Source of the DNA: Axinella damicornis
Taxonomy: Eukaryota > Porifera > Demospongiae > Axinellida > Axinellidae
Direction of reading: 5' to 3'
DNA: 64,000 nt
Assembly (NCBI GenBank): GCA_963931865.1
Contig: OZ007507.1
Coordinates: forward strand, 16,793,681 to 16,857,680
Positions 36,240 through 47,840 of the stretch are shown here, in pieces. Within the stretch, counting starts at the first letter, position 1. Every line of letters starts with the position of its first letter. The notes below the pieces were generated by a model, which was not told the origin of the DNA, made no database searches, and worked only from the letters and a program-made list of their open reading frames with translations. The position numbers were made by a program, and so were the translations under genes.

Positions 36240-37573
36240 TATGTGGTCAAGAAGCCTGAGTACATAATTTCATTCAAATGAACAAACCTGTGATATGGAG
36301 AGCCAGGTGGTTGATAACCACTGCTGAACACAGGTGTGATCTTTGCACACCTTTGATTCTTTGAGGTTTTGTACTGCTTGTTTGTAGCAGATGTCAATAT
36401 CTTCACCCTCTCTTCCAGGTGGTGCCCATGCACAAGCGCGCATGCAGCTCGGCCAGAAGTTGATCTGCCTCATCTGATGTCAGGCCATGTTTCCCATCTT
36501 TGACCCACCTCTCCCAGGCCTGTTCATGATGGAAGTCGCATAGGTAAACGGTTGTGTCTGGAAAGCAGCATTCAAGAGCCGATATCTCAGCATCTGAGTA
36601 GTCACACATCCAAAACATGGGATTCCATTCAGGATTCCAGTTTTGTAGAATCTGGAGTGCCTCAGAGATGTTCTCTGTAGTTTCCGATTCCAGAATAAAT
36701 TCTGAAACTACACATTGGTGTGGACACACACGAAAAACAGAGGCAATTCATATCTTGTTGTCTTGTGTGTAGCATCGATGAGGCAAATAGTGTTTCCATA
36801 CTTCAATAGAAGGTCTTTCTGCCATTTGTGCTGGTGAACCCATAGAAAAGAATGTCCCTGTGACTGTTCTCCTGTCTGGCAATCAACTTTACCTTCTCTT
36901 TCACTTTCAGTTGTGCTGTTAGAGTCATCAATGACACGTGGACGGAAGAAGAAGTTCGCATCAGGGTGAGTTTTCTTCCAGTTCTGGACCTTTAGTCTCT
37001 AGTTTTCTTGGTCATACTTTGAATGTTGTAGAGCTTGTTTTGCTCTGTAGATGTGATTCTTCAAGTCATCCTGAGTAGGGAAGTATGCCTGATCATTTGG
37101 GTCTGGTGGGGAATCTTTCCCTGTCTTCGGCTTGGATTTGTAGTATTGAGGGCCGTACTGGCATTGCAGGTGCTGGATGTCTCCTACAATGAAGGGTGTA
37201 TTTCCAAAGTCTACGGTGGTGTTACCTTGTTTGCAGCTCCAATATACTCTGGGCTGAGGTTTCTGTAAAGTTAAGATGATGATGAATCTCAACACAGGGA
37301 CTACGGGCCACTATTTCATCTATACATGTACAGCTGTACCTTTTTGCCATCTTGAGCTCTGGTTTCATCAGTGTTCTCCTTGCATTGCTCTAGGATTGAA
37401 TGGGATCTTCTGCTGGAGTCGCGCACACCGAAAGATGTGACTGTCTCCTTGTAGTACTCCTCCAGCACAGCTGGTGCATTGTGGACGAATCCCTCGAAGT
37501 ACAGTCCCACTCGATGCAGGCCTGTGGTCCATCCTGGCGCTGCCTCTGCACTCATGGCACTGCATACCAACAA
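36240..37573 (-). pseudogene. Mutator-like (MULE) transposase core, degenerate
   Basis: Minus-strand coding remnants in order: exon 37327-37573 (AAPGWTTGLHRVGLYFEGFV), exon up to 37268 (KPQPRVYWSCKQGN), then the core. The core has GNTICLIDATHKTTRYELPL (first Asp), FWMCDYSDAEISALE (second acidic motif) and DFHHEQAWERW, the usual MULE order. At least three lesions are visible: an in-frame TAG at about 37000, a frameshift with stop at about 36724, and another shift near 36440. The transposase cannot be made intact. With the SWIM, CXXC and OTU exons downstream it forms one element bounded by 37-bp inverted repeats (32095 and 37832). Confidence 0.75.
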
Positions 37574-37798
37574 TTGAATTTATGCTCAGATGGATGTATA
37601 GCTATATGTACGTTCTTGATGCAATATTATTAATTTTCTGCTGATTCAACACATGCACGAGAGTGATCAGTGGTCTGTTGATCAATCCATCCATACCTTG
37701 TGGGTCAACTGCAACTGTCCCAGGGACAAGGAATCTTGGAGCTAGTTATTGGAGCTAGCTATTATAGCTGCTGGAGCCCGCTCTGCACGTTCAGCCCG

Positions 37799-37816
37799 GC
37801 CCGCGCGCGCGCGCGC
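37799..37816. repeat. (CG)n run
   Basis: Alternating CG run just outside the right arm of the Mutator-like element. Alternating CG can adopt Z-DNA. It is unusual in an otherwise CpG-poor region. Confidence 0.85.
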
Positions 37817-37831
37817 AATCCAGTGAATATA

Positions 37832-37868
37832 GCACGTGACCACATGAACTTCTGTGAAAAAAGCGCAT
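37832..37868. repeat. Right arm of the inverted repeat bounding the Mutator-like element
   Basis: Reverse complement of 32095-32131 with one mismatch. Together the arms enclose 5.77 kb containing all the MULE, SWIM, CXXC and OTU remnants. Confidence 0.8.
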
Positions 37869-38334
37869 CCCCAATTGAAACGGATCGAGCGGCAAATTAA
37901 CCGGGCAATCTCGTCGGGAGCAGCAGCTGAACGCAATCGGGGAGCTGCAGCTCTGCACAGAGAGCTGTCTGGCGCCGGATTACTCACGCAGCTCAGGCGA
38001 ACGAGGGGGAAGTGGCTGAGCGAGCGAAGCTACTTGTCATCAATATATTAAGATTTTAACCGTGTGTTTGTGTGTGTGTCTGTCTGTGTGCAGAGGAGGT
38101 TGGACACGCTTGACCTTTTCTAATCAAAATGGCTCAAAATCGCTGGGGTCACACTAATTAAAATTCTACATCTGGAGTAAGAAGCATGTTTAGCCAATTT
38201 TGAGGTTTGTCCCCCTCATTATTAATTTTTTGATGAAGGGGTCCCTCCTTAGAATTGGATTTTAAAAAATGTCTCTCTCGAGATCTCGAGATCAACCTCC
38301 GAAGAATGTTCGAAACTGGAATCTACCAGAACAG

Positions 38335-38545
38335 CCGGCGGGGAGCAGCAGTCGGAACGGACGCATGCGCAATCGGGGAGCAGCAGCAGTTGAAGTGGAC
38401 GCAATCGGGGATCAGCAGTTGAAGCGGACGCAATCGGGGATCAGCAGCTGAAGCAGATGCAAACGGGGAGCAGCAGTTGAAGCGGATCGAGCGGCAGTCT
38501 CGCGGGGATCAGCAGCTGAAATCGGGGAGCAGCAGCTTCGCACAG
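38335..38545 (+). repeat. Minisatellite array
   Basis: About seven imperfect units with core GAAGCGGACGCAATCGGGGA, then the shared AGAGAGCTGTCCGGCGCCG tail and GAGCGAGCGAAGC. Outside the MULE element, so the array moves or spreads independently. Confidence 0.8.
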
Positions 38546-39224
38546 AGAGCTGTCCGGCGCCGAACTACTCACGTAGGCGAACGAGGGGGAAGTAGCTGAG
38601 CGAGCGAAGCGAGCGAAGCTACTTGTGATGTTTATGCTTACCAGCACTGCAGGCACATGCAGGCCCCTATGAGTATCTATGCCTTCGAAATGAACTCTGC
38701 AGCTTGCTATATAGCTTGCTATATACAGCTTCACAAGTTGTGACTCAGTCAGAAGTAGCTTGTGCAGACAATACTTGACTGACTTGTCTTCCCTATATAA
38801 TGTGTGTTCGCAATCATGATGTACAACAATAATTGAATTCATTAAGTAATGAATACCAGTACTGTGAATGCAGTAAGCTGATACATACCTCGTTCCGAGA
38901 GTGAGTTGTTGGAACCATTGAGTTTATAATACATCGAAAAGATTCAAAATCAGGTAGAACAGAAGTTCCCACTCACAATCCTCTCCATTTGGGCCACCAA
39001 AATGTCTACCAATAATTGTGGAAAATGTCATTTCTTATGAAAACCATTATTTTGATATCAAAAATTCTAATATTGAATACTAATGGCAGTCTCAAACTGT
39101 ACACACAACATAAGTGACCAAGGTGGATACTTGAAAACAAAGTCCTCTACTCGTTACAAATTGAATGACATTGTGTCCCAGTCTAAGAATTTGATGTGCA
39201 GTGGAATGCGTTAAACAATGAGAG

Positions 39225-39422
39225 TCATTCAGACGCATTCTTATTCGTTCCTTCTGGATCCGGAATGCCCCACCCTCCTTGCAGGGAGTGGGAAAGGGTG
39301 CCAACGGGGTTCATCATCGTGTAATTGTCTTCACTGCCGGGAATGTACGCATGGTGTATTTCAAGAAAAGAGGCCTCTTCCTCAGCGTTGTCTTCTGCGT
39401 TCCTCTCATGTGGTGTACCATT
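39225..39422 (-). pseudogene. Detached 3' part of the receptor D tail exon
   Basis: Encodes the final 65 or so residues of the receptor tail, starting NGTPHERNAEDNAEE and including HHAYIPG, NYTMMNP (YxxM) and the C-terminus NKNASE, with the stop at 39225. It matches receptor C almost residue for residue. It is separated from the rest of receptor D by the 4071-bp element at 39423-43493 and follows the TSD copy CATT (39419-39422). It has lost its splice acceptor and start, so it is not expressed as part of the receptor unless the element is removed. Confidence 0.9.
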
Positions 39423-39801
39423 AACAGGTTCCAATGCTGAGGTTCCGTTTATGATTTGCACTACTTTGAGGATTTACTTGGTGGATCCTGCATACATGTG
39501 CCAGAACACATGTATTTATGAAGTGCAGAACAGCAAACGCTTTGAGAGCTAACAAAGTAGCACTAGCATAAGCAAGACAAATCTACTGAGGATCTTGTGA
39601 AAGGCATCAAATTTTAGATAGATCTTGACATGTATGCTGGAAAAAACACACTGGATGCAAATTTAACATCAAACCAATAAAGAGACAAAGTTAGTTGTGC
39701 TTCAGTTGAGTACATTCTTTATTAGGTGCTGTATTGCTGCCTTTCGAAGGTGGTTTGCAGTGGTATATGTCTAGTTCAAAATAATACTTGTAAATTTTGG
39801 A

Positions 39802-39957
39802 TCACGATCTGCCTCTGTGCCGATTTTGAGGGTCTTTGATCTTCCGATGTTTCCAACTTGCAATGTCCTTGTCTAAAATCTTGAGTTCTGTAAGCCTCTT
39901 GAGGTGTCTTCGATAGTTGCAGTGGTATTCCGGGGCAGTCAGGGATCCAGTGTACAC
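39802..39957 (-). CDS. Possible terminal exon inside the TIR element
   Basis: Minus-strand 52-codon frame after a good acceptor (TTGACAG). It reads VYTGSLTAPEYHCNYRRHLK and continues with RLTELKILDKDIASWKHRK, ending at a TGA. It is basic and protein-like but short, with no recognised family. A minus-strand scrap near 40680-40840 (LESDFVWAFVHATDGYVSC) has similar character. They may be remnants of the element's own gene or captured host sequence. Confidence 0.3.
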   Translation of the reverse strand: MYTGSLTAPEYHCNYRRHLKRLTELKILDKDIASWKHRKIKDPQNRHRGRS

Positions 39958-40011
39958 CTGTCAATGAATGAGTGAGTGAATGTGCATCAATCCTGGTGTA
40001 CACATTTCTAA

Positions 40012-40320
40012 TCCTCTGCAAAGGTATACAAATTTGCAATCCTCTGCAACGGGTGTACAAATTTGTACTCCTCTGCAAAGCTAAAGGTGTACAAATTTGT
40101 AAACCTCTGTGAAGGTGTACAAATTTGTAATCCTCTGTGAAGGTGTACAAATTTGTAAACCTCTGTGAAGGTATACAAATTTGTAATCCTCTGTGAAGGT
40201 GTACAAATTTGTAAACCTCTGTTAAGGTGTACAAATTAAATTTTGTAAACCTCTGTGAAGGTGTACAAATTTGTAATCCTCTGTGAAGGTGTACAAATTT
40301 GTAAACCTCTGTGAATTTGC
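40012..40320. repeat. Minisatellite with GTGTACAAATTTGTAA units
   Basis: About ten units of roughly 28 bp (GGTGTACAAATTTGTAA plus TCCTCTGTGAA). Each unit contains the palindrome TACAAATTTGTA. Confidence 0.9.
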
Positions 40321-42884
40321 AATTGGCAACTGGAAAACACAGACATGTGGGAACAGAAACGGGAACGGGAACAGAAAATAGAGTTAAACTTATTCATCAA
40401 CCTATTAAAACTTATTAACCGAAGATCATTATATGTATAACACAAAACACGAAAACATGGACACATGGGAACAGAAACGGGAATGGAAACAACAGAGTTA
40501 AACTAATTAACCTATTAACCAAAGATCATATAACACAAAACTCGGTCAACAGATGAAGCAGACCCGTGGCGTCATAGATACACTAATCGGATCTATACAC
40601 ACAAAAAACAGACAGATACAGGACAGACGGCTATAGGCTGTAACAGCTACTGCCTGGACACTCGGTAGAACTCCCTCTGGCAAAGCCTCAGTGAAGCATC
40701 TTTGCCGCACAGGATACGTAGCCATCGGTGGCATGGACAAAAGCCCACACGAAATCACTCTCTAGCACTCGGTAGGCGTTAGACTCTAGTTCAGACTCGC
40801 TGAGCAGCACCAGGTTCGAGCGCTTGCAACTTGACTTGTAACTTGTTTCCATTTCCGTTCCTGTTTCCGTTCCCGCATGTCCATGTTTTCCATTTGCCCC
40901 TCCCTAAGGGTGTACAAAAGTGTAGTCTTCTACCTTGGTGGCAAATTTGCATAATTATAGGTAACTAATCGTGCGATAATAGTCAACTCCTGGGCAGCCG
41001 ATATTATGTACGCAATAATTGATTCGGAATAGGCATCACGAAGATTTGGTTTGTGAATGTATGTGCACCATAACCCGTATCCTTATTGAGCTTTCTCGTT
41101 TGGCGCAAAAACCATGTTCCCGAGTCATTCTTGCACTGAGATATGAAAGGCAAACTTGAAACGTGGTCAATAATTACTGGCAGCTTACTATCAATCCGGG
41201 GAATCAATCAACACTGGGATAACTAGCTACCATGATCATTTTGCTCATCAGAAAGCTGTAGAGACTATACTTACTACATGAACTTACACTCCTGCATGTC
41301 TCTCTCCGGTCAACAGAGATGCATCCGTGTGGTCAGGGTGACTCCTTGCTCAGCAACCAGCCTTTGCAGTGGTCACTTGAAGTTCATCACCGGGTTCAGG
41401 AACTTTTTGAGTGGCGACTTTCAACTTCGTCCGAAACGAGAAACATAGTCCTGGACCTTCGCTGTACGTGTATAGAGCTCGATCTCGTTCGGCGCTAGGA
41501 ACAGACTGGATCGATAGCTTAGGTAGCTAGCTAGCTAGCTAGCTAGATAGCCTTAGCTCGGTGTCACGTGTTCATGCTGTGGTTTTCTAATTTCTAATTT
41601 TACTTTGACACGTGGCGCGTTGTGTTTATACAGCTGTGACCGCAAACTCCGTTTCCCTTGGTCGGCCACCAGTCGAGACGATGGTAGCTACGTGAACGGA
41701 ACCCCTGTTTAGGGAAAGGAGACCTCGAGGAGCAGTACTAGTGGAAGATCAAGCCGGCGTTATGGTAAGAATACATTTCCCCCCCTTACTAGCTAAGTTT
41801 GATATAATTTGCTGCATGTCTAGTGCATTCTGATTACACGATAACTCTTCTCAAATGGATTTACAAGAGCTGCACTCTCAAAATCCTAGCTACCAAAATT
41901 ATGGGAGAGATTCGTAGCTCCAAATAGGGCACATTGTGCTAGTGGGAAATGCCAAAGGGGGAGTGTGATGTATGGGACCAGGTTGGGGAGCCTGAGGACG
42001 AAGGAAGGGGGTGCATTGCATGGGTGGGAATCCTCCCATATTTGTTGCATATAGATGTAACTAAAGATGGAGATGGCTGAAAGGTGCTTGGAAGCTACGA
42101 AGGGGTGTCATCAACCAATAGCGAAGTAAGTCCTCGTTATGAGCTGTTTAACTGAGCTGTTTTGACTCCTCGATCGATCGGTGACGTAATTGGTAGTCAG
42201 TATTCAATGTAGGATTAGGCGATGCCTACATACGTGCAATATTCTGTGAAGGACCAGGCAATATCTTATAGGTATACAAATTGGTATGCCTTAAGGTTAC
42301 GGGATCCCTGCGCGCGTATATGCGCACCGTATACTTAATTAAGCGCTATTTCATAGTTTTTTTGTCACCAAAAATAAAGCCGTGTGATCCGACTTGGACT
42401 TGGAAGACCGTATTGAAATAGGCACAAACAGTATAGAAAGGGCCGGACGAAGTGTTTTTGTAATGCTGACCACCGTTCCGAAGTTATACGGCGCTGTCTT
42501 CCAAAGACGGGAATCAAGATGGCGGTTATTCACACCCAAGGGTCGTTCTTTCGAAGACAGTTCAACCTAGCCACAAAATGCTTCCATCCCGCCCTAGAGC
42601 TTCCTATGGCGTGTCTCCCAACAGTAGAATGGAGTTGCTGGCGGTGGAGATTTTTGGTGAATAGTTTGCTGGAATTGATTTAACCAGCTAGCGTACAACG
42701 ACTACAGTGTGAGCTGCTATAGTGATGTTTAGTCTGCATGTTGACTACCCTCGCAGCTTTGTGTCAAGTAAGTTTGATTTCACTAGTCTGTGAGAAAAAG
42801 GGGGTTGAACAAATTGTCTGGCCACGCCCACCGTGCGACGAGCCCGTAACCTTAAACTGCTGCAACATTCTGTGACGAATCAGG

Positions 42885-43095
42885 CAATGCCGTAAGGTGT
42901 ACAAATTTGTATGCCTTAAACTGCTGCAACATTGTGACGAATTAGGCAATGCCTGAAGGTGTACAAATTTGTATGCCTTAACTGCTGCAACATTCTGTGA
43001 CGAATCAGGCATTGCCTGAAGGTGTACAAATTTGTATGCCTTAAACTAGTGTGAAGAATTGGGCAATGCCTAAAGGTGTACAAATTTGTATGCCA
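42885..43095. repeat. Minisatellite, ~62-bp unit with the same TACAAATTTGTA core
   Basis: Three to four copies of a ~62-bp unit (CTTAAACTGCTGCAACATTC, then GACGAATCAGGCAATGCC and AAGGTGTACAAATTTGTATG). A degenerate copy is at 42230-42295. The core is shared with the array at 40012-40320 in the same element. Confidence 0.85.
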
Positions 43096-43461
43096 ATGGC
43101 AATGTCTGTAGATATATACAGATATTTTATGCCATTTCAATGTCAAGCAGACTTCACCTTGAATTTTATATTACTTCTGCAGGTCTGCTAGCAGCTGCTG
43201 CTACATCTATACAAAGATTCTTCTGTTGCATCCAAGTTAAACTCGGCACTGCCAAGTTTACCTCAGAACTTCAAGAAGAAATGCAACAGTGACTATTATC
43301 GTGTAATTTTTATGTCGTGTTTGTATCAGGTGTTCAATTTAGTAACCTTACAGCTATGATATTTTTTCAGTGACTCATAAACACAGAATCTGTGTCTAAA
43401 AAAAGCAGCGTTGTCATAAAGCAACCATATTTCTTGTATATTCAGCAAAATCTAGGTAGAA

Positions 43462-43939
43462 TCATAAACGGAACCTCAGCATCGGAACCTGTTCATTGTT
43501 GAGCATAGCCGGATGAATGGGTTTGTCAATGTAGCGGGACTCCATCATGTTTGTCGTTGAGCTAGGTGTAGTGAGAGTGCTGAATTCAGGATGTATGCTT
43601 TCGTACAAGGGTCCTTCATATATAGGGTTGGGGACCATGGCCTTGCGAGCTTTCTCAACTGATTCGGTCTCTGCATGAGTGTCAGGATAAGATGTGTAAA
43701 CAACCCAAGAAAGTGTAGTCTGAAGTTACTCTGTAATGCGCATAATGTACCATTTTTGTCACTTCCTGTGTACTAATTAATCGCCATTGCTGGATTACCC
43801 TGATTTTCGCCTAGAATGTACTGTATGAGGTACTTAGATCATGTTCAAGTTTGAGTGCATTAGCTCGTTGGGTACAGGAGTTATGAGCCAGCGAAGTTTG
43901 TCCATTGCCCATAGAGAATGTATTAGGCAGAGCCAAAGT

Positions 43940-43976
<37 letters not shown>

Positions 43977-46900
43977 CTCCACCACCACCACCACCACCAC
44001 CATTTCACTGTCCATATTTGAAACTTCACTAGTACGCAACTCTGAAAAACAACAGCAATGGTGATAAATTAGTACACAGGATGTGGAAAATGGTCTATGG
44101 CCTTCAAATTCGATTAAATATCCTTCTGCATAGAATGATGCTTGTTCTGCGATGTACAGGGACTACGCACAGAATTAACTTTCCGCTCACCAGCTCTTTG
44201 CTTCCAGATCACACAGGCACACAGAATCAGTAAGACCAATCCAGATGTGACAGTGATGAACACACCAGTACTCACACCTATTGCAATCATTCCCACAAAG
44301 CTGATACCTTTGCATGTGAGAGACAATCCATGATATGAATCACTGCTTGAAAAGGACACGATAATATTATCAGTTCAATGTATGCATTAACTTCCTTAGG
44401 GTCTCCCAGTTTTCATACAGCACAAAGGCCAGGAGGACCTGTACGTATCACTAACCAGTCTTGTGTGGCATAGCTATAGGGATTTAACGGAAATTATGGA
44501 TGAGTGTTTTTGAGCTCATATAACAACATGAAGAGAGAAGGTATGCTGGTTAGCTCACCACACCTACTAGCTAACTGGAGGATACACACTAAATTGCTCA
44601 TGATTAAAATTCTGCTATTTATTTGAAAATTAATTCTGCCGGTTTTATATCGCAGCCTGAAGCTGATTTTACATGTTCTTTTGTTGCCAGTTCACCTACT
44701 TAATCAAAACTGAATTCCCCAGGCATGCCTCAGTAAAGGCATGCCTGGGGAATGAGTTTAGTACAGTTGAAAGGCCGAGAAGCAGAGTGGTTCAACCTGC
44801 AAATATTTAATTTGCAATAGTCTTATTGCATATGCAGCATCTACTTCATTACATCTGAGAACTGTATAAATAAATTATGTGTGTAATAATGTACCAGCTC
44901 CTGAAGTAGCAGTGGTGCCAATGTATTCTGTTGTAGGTTGAAAATGTGTACCAGCTCCTGAAGTGGCAGTAGTGCCAATGTATTCTGTTGGAGGTTGAAA
45001 ATGTGTCCCTAAGAAGGAGGGGAGCAAGTATAGTTGCAGTTTTAGGGCACAACTGTTGGGAGAACACGCGCACTAGTGTGGTAACAACAGCTTTGAAGAG
45101 TAGTGCACAAAGTCAGGACAATTACCTCATGAAAGACTAAACTACATTTTGTTATATAATATTATAGTTAAGGTATATGCTGAGTTTACATTCGCAGGTG
45201 TAAATTGTGGACCAAAAGGGGTGCAATTTTCATAAGCTTTCCTTGTGTTTTCATTATTAACTGTTGGTAGCTTACTGAAGGTGCTGTTGGAAGAAATACT
45301 CCCAGTCACTGTATCCATATCCACTAGGACTGAGTACTCAGCGTTCACCACCAGGCTGGAGTTGATCTCCTCTTGCAACTCCATCTGACCCCTCACTGTC
45401 TTAGGACCTATTACAATATCCCCAGTGAGGGTGTCATGGGAAGGCTGAACCCTCTGGATAGTGATGGTGTAGACGAGGTCTTGGAAACTGCATACATCGG
45501 GAAGCTGTAGAAGGATGAAACTAGGATGCTATCATACAGTTTCATGCAGATGCTCATATAAGCTTGCATCATAATGGTGCAGTTCATGAATAAGGGCATG
45601 TGTACTAGATGGCCAGATTCAGGGTACTACAGTGGCCGGAGCCTGTCTATAGTGGTCAGCTTGAGACCAGAATTTTTTGGCCACCACAGACAGGTGGCTG
45701 CTTTATAAGCAGGTCATTTTGTACTGCTTGGTTAGCACAAATGGGACCAGCAGTATGACCGTAATAGAGAGGTGGCTGCCTTAAACAGTGACCACTAGAG
45801 ACAGGTTCCACTGTACAGCTTCACTAATTAATACTTGGTGCTGCCACATCTAACACTCTCATGACATTGGTAAATCCCATTATCAACCTTCACCTGAATA
45901 CGTAGTTGCAGCAGTGGTGTACCGTCTGACTGAAAAGTAACACCAGACCAAATAGTGGAACTATCATTACCTGGGTCTGTGGAGGTGAAAGATTAGAAAC
46001 TTAATTAGCAAGCATGATATGAGGTTGGCATGGGTTCCAGGACTTTACTCAATCAGCAAAGGTCACAATTTTAATTAACAACGGTCCTGCATGTCTCAGA
46101 GATAATTAGTGAGTAGAATGGTAAGTACCTATAGGAAATCCTCCGTTTGCTTCTCCTGGTTCACTCAATCCAATGTTGCTAGCTGCACGAACAGTGAAGA
46201 CCATTTCTTCACATCGCTGCACCACTTCTCCACGTGGTGTACTGTAGTGGAATGCCATACGAGACATTGCATTTGAACCAGCAGATGTTGCATCTATGGT
46301 CCAGTTCATCATTTCTCCTGTGGCTCTATTGTGGATCTGAATACTGTAGTTCACTATGGGATACTCCGACCATGTGAAGGGAGGTAGCCAGGAGAGCTGT
46401 AGGGTGGTGGCATTGAGCACGTGCAGCTGTGGATCAGGGGTTGAAGGTGGCCCTGTATGCATGTGAGTACATGATGTGTGTTTAAGCAGTGAATATCCAA
46501 CTTGACATTCGTATCAGGAAGCTATAGAATTCACCACATATATTATGGCAACATTACCATAATTATAGCTACTATCTTAATGTTTAGCTTTGACTGTTAA
46601 GCATCATGCAGATTGAACTGTGTATGTACCCATCACAGTGAGTATTGCAGGGGGACTGGAGTATCGCCTGTCTGAGTATGCTACACAAACAATATTTGTG
46701 TTGTTGTTCTGTGGCAATGCAATGATGCTTATAGTGAGGTTGCGTGTGGAGGTGGATGAATCATAATGATGTGTTGAATGAATTATGAAGCCCTCATCAC
46801 TGGCTGCTCTGTTATTTATCTTCCAATAGGCATCCCTTCCTTGTGCAATACAGCGGAAGGTTGCAATACTTCCAATCGGCACTGCATAGTTATCTGGTCC

Positions 46901-47581
46901 CTCTACTATCGTTGCATCTGTGAAGAAGAAAGGAAATGATTTAGCTAGTTACATTACATGCATAGTTCCATGATTTTATCAGCTGTGTGGTTATACAAAC
47001 CGATTGCTATTGAAACTATAAATTCACTCAATGCATTATCAATCATGCTGTATAATTATGTCCACGATTCCAGACACTCCACTCAAGTTACACTTGTGCA
47101 CATGTACCTGCAAGCAGATCTATCGCTGGAATAATCAGCAAACTGGGCCCATGTCTCATTACACTTTATGGTTTCAGGTCTCTTATTTTGCACCTCTGAA
47201 GATAAAGTGTATATCCAAAGCTGCTTGTGCATATGAGTACTGAATATGACTTTGCTACTGAAACAACCAACTTAATTACCGTATGAGAACCTCCAGAATA
47301 CATGCAGTAGCTACATGGATGATCACGAAAAAACATAATACCAGTAAAGGATCAGGGTCCTCTTTTCTCACTATAATGTAATGAGTACTAGACTATATTA
47401 TAGCTAGTCTCAGTCAACTAGATCAAGGGAATAATCTAGCTACGTGGCATACAGCGTATTAAATTTAGCAACATGATAGTTTCAAGCAAAGATGGGATTT
47501 ACCAACTCCAGAGGAGAGCAGCACTGCAGGCAGGATAATCCCCAAAGCAAATATACCTATCAACACCTCGTCTGCAGCCAT
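43462..47581 (-). CDS. Receptor D: Ig-FN3 membrane receptor with tail truncated by a transposon
   Basis: Exons 47503-47581, 46630-46917, 46129-46452, 45894-45976, 45276-45504, 44895-45008, 44191-44307 and 43462-43670 give a continuous 480-residue frame. Domains match receptor C: signal peptide (IGIFALGIILPAVLLSSG), Ig-like (ATFRCIAQG, AYWKINN, NIVCVAYS), FN3, second FN3-like module, a juxtamembrane exon duplicated internally (THFQPPTEYIGTTATSGAG repeated), transmembrane exon and tail. The tail keeps NPIYEGPLYESI and SRYIDK but, after HPAMLNN, reads into the inverted repeat of the inserted element, giving EQVPMLRFRL and a stop at 43462-43464. It therefore lacks the YIPG and YTMM motifs. The extracellular part is undamaged, so a truncated or decoy receptor is possible; without transcripts it could equally be a pseudogene. 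It diverges from gene F. Confidence 0.82.
43940..44000. repeat. C run followed by (ACC)n in receptor D intron
   Basis: About 32 C, then CCT/ACC repeats, in the intron between the tail and transmembrane exons. Length probably unreliable. Confidence 0.95.
45628..45818. repeat. MITE-like repeat in receptor D intron
   Basis: Ends CCTGTCTATAGTGGTCA and TGACCACTAGAGACAGG are inverted. Related to 26555-26725 but in a different intron. Confidence 0.7.
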
Positions 47582-47840
47582 ATCCCGCAACAATTTCTAG
47601 GGAGATTTACTTTTTTCGAAGGGGGCGTAAAATGTATCCCGAAATAATCCTGTACACGCGTGTTTACGCCACTTATAATCCTTGTTCCAAGGATGAAATG
47701 GAATGGAGCCTTCCTTGTATCAGGGGGATATCCCAATACACGTCTGGATGTGGCATAAAAGCGCTGAGAAAGAGTTGCATTCACAGGCGATGTATATACT
47801 GAGCTGCTGGTTTGCGTTCACTGACGATCTACGCTATACA
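47582..47840. promoter_or_regulatory. Bidirectional promoter region of D/F pair
   Basis: 259 bp between start codons of receptor D (minus) and gene F (plus). Shares CATAAAAGCGCTG, GCATTCACAGG and GAGCTGCTGGTTTGCGTTCAC with the C/E promoter in the same order, although most of the rest has diverged. Confidence 0.6.

Larger units (their letters stand above)
39423..43493. mobile_element. 4071-bp TIR element inserted in the receptor D tail exon
   Basis: Ends are 34-bp inverted repeats (39423-39456 and 43460-43493) beginning AACAGGTTCC(A/G)ATGCTGAGG, differing at one position. The 4-bp target CATT is duplicated at 39419-39422 and 43494-43497. Removing element plus one CATT rejoins the receptor tail frame seen in receptor C. 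Inside are two minisatellites sharing GGTGTACAAATTTGTA, an AGCT-rich tract (41526-41550) and two possible coding scraps (39802-39957 and about 40680-40840), but no transposase I recognise. The superfamily is uncertain; 4-bp duplications occur in Chapaev- and Academ-type elements among others. Confidence 0.9.

Noticed and set aside
32095..37868. Treating the OTU and CXXC frames as independent host genes
   Set aside because: They lie on the same strand in sequence with MULE and SWIM parts, joined by plausible splice sites and enclosed by one inverted repeat, so a single decayed element explains them better.
39776..40466. Open frames with repeated TNLYTFTE/LHRGLQIC peptides
   Set aside because: Translation of the GTGTACAAATTTGTA minisatellite; the repeats shift frame and carry no domain. 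Only the short non-repetitive exon candidate at 39802-39957 was kept, in another frame.
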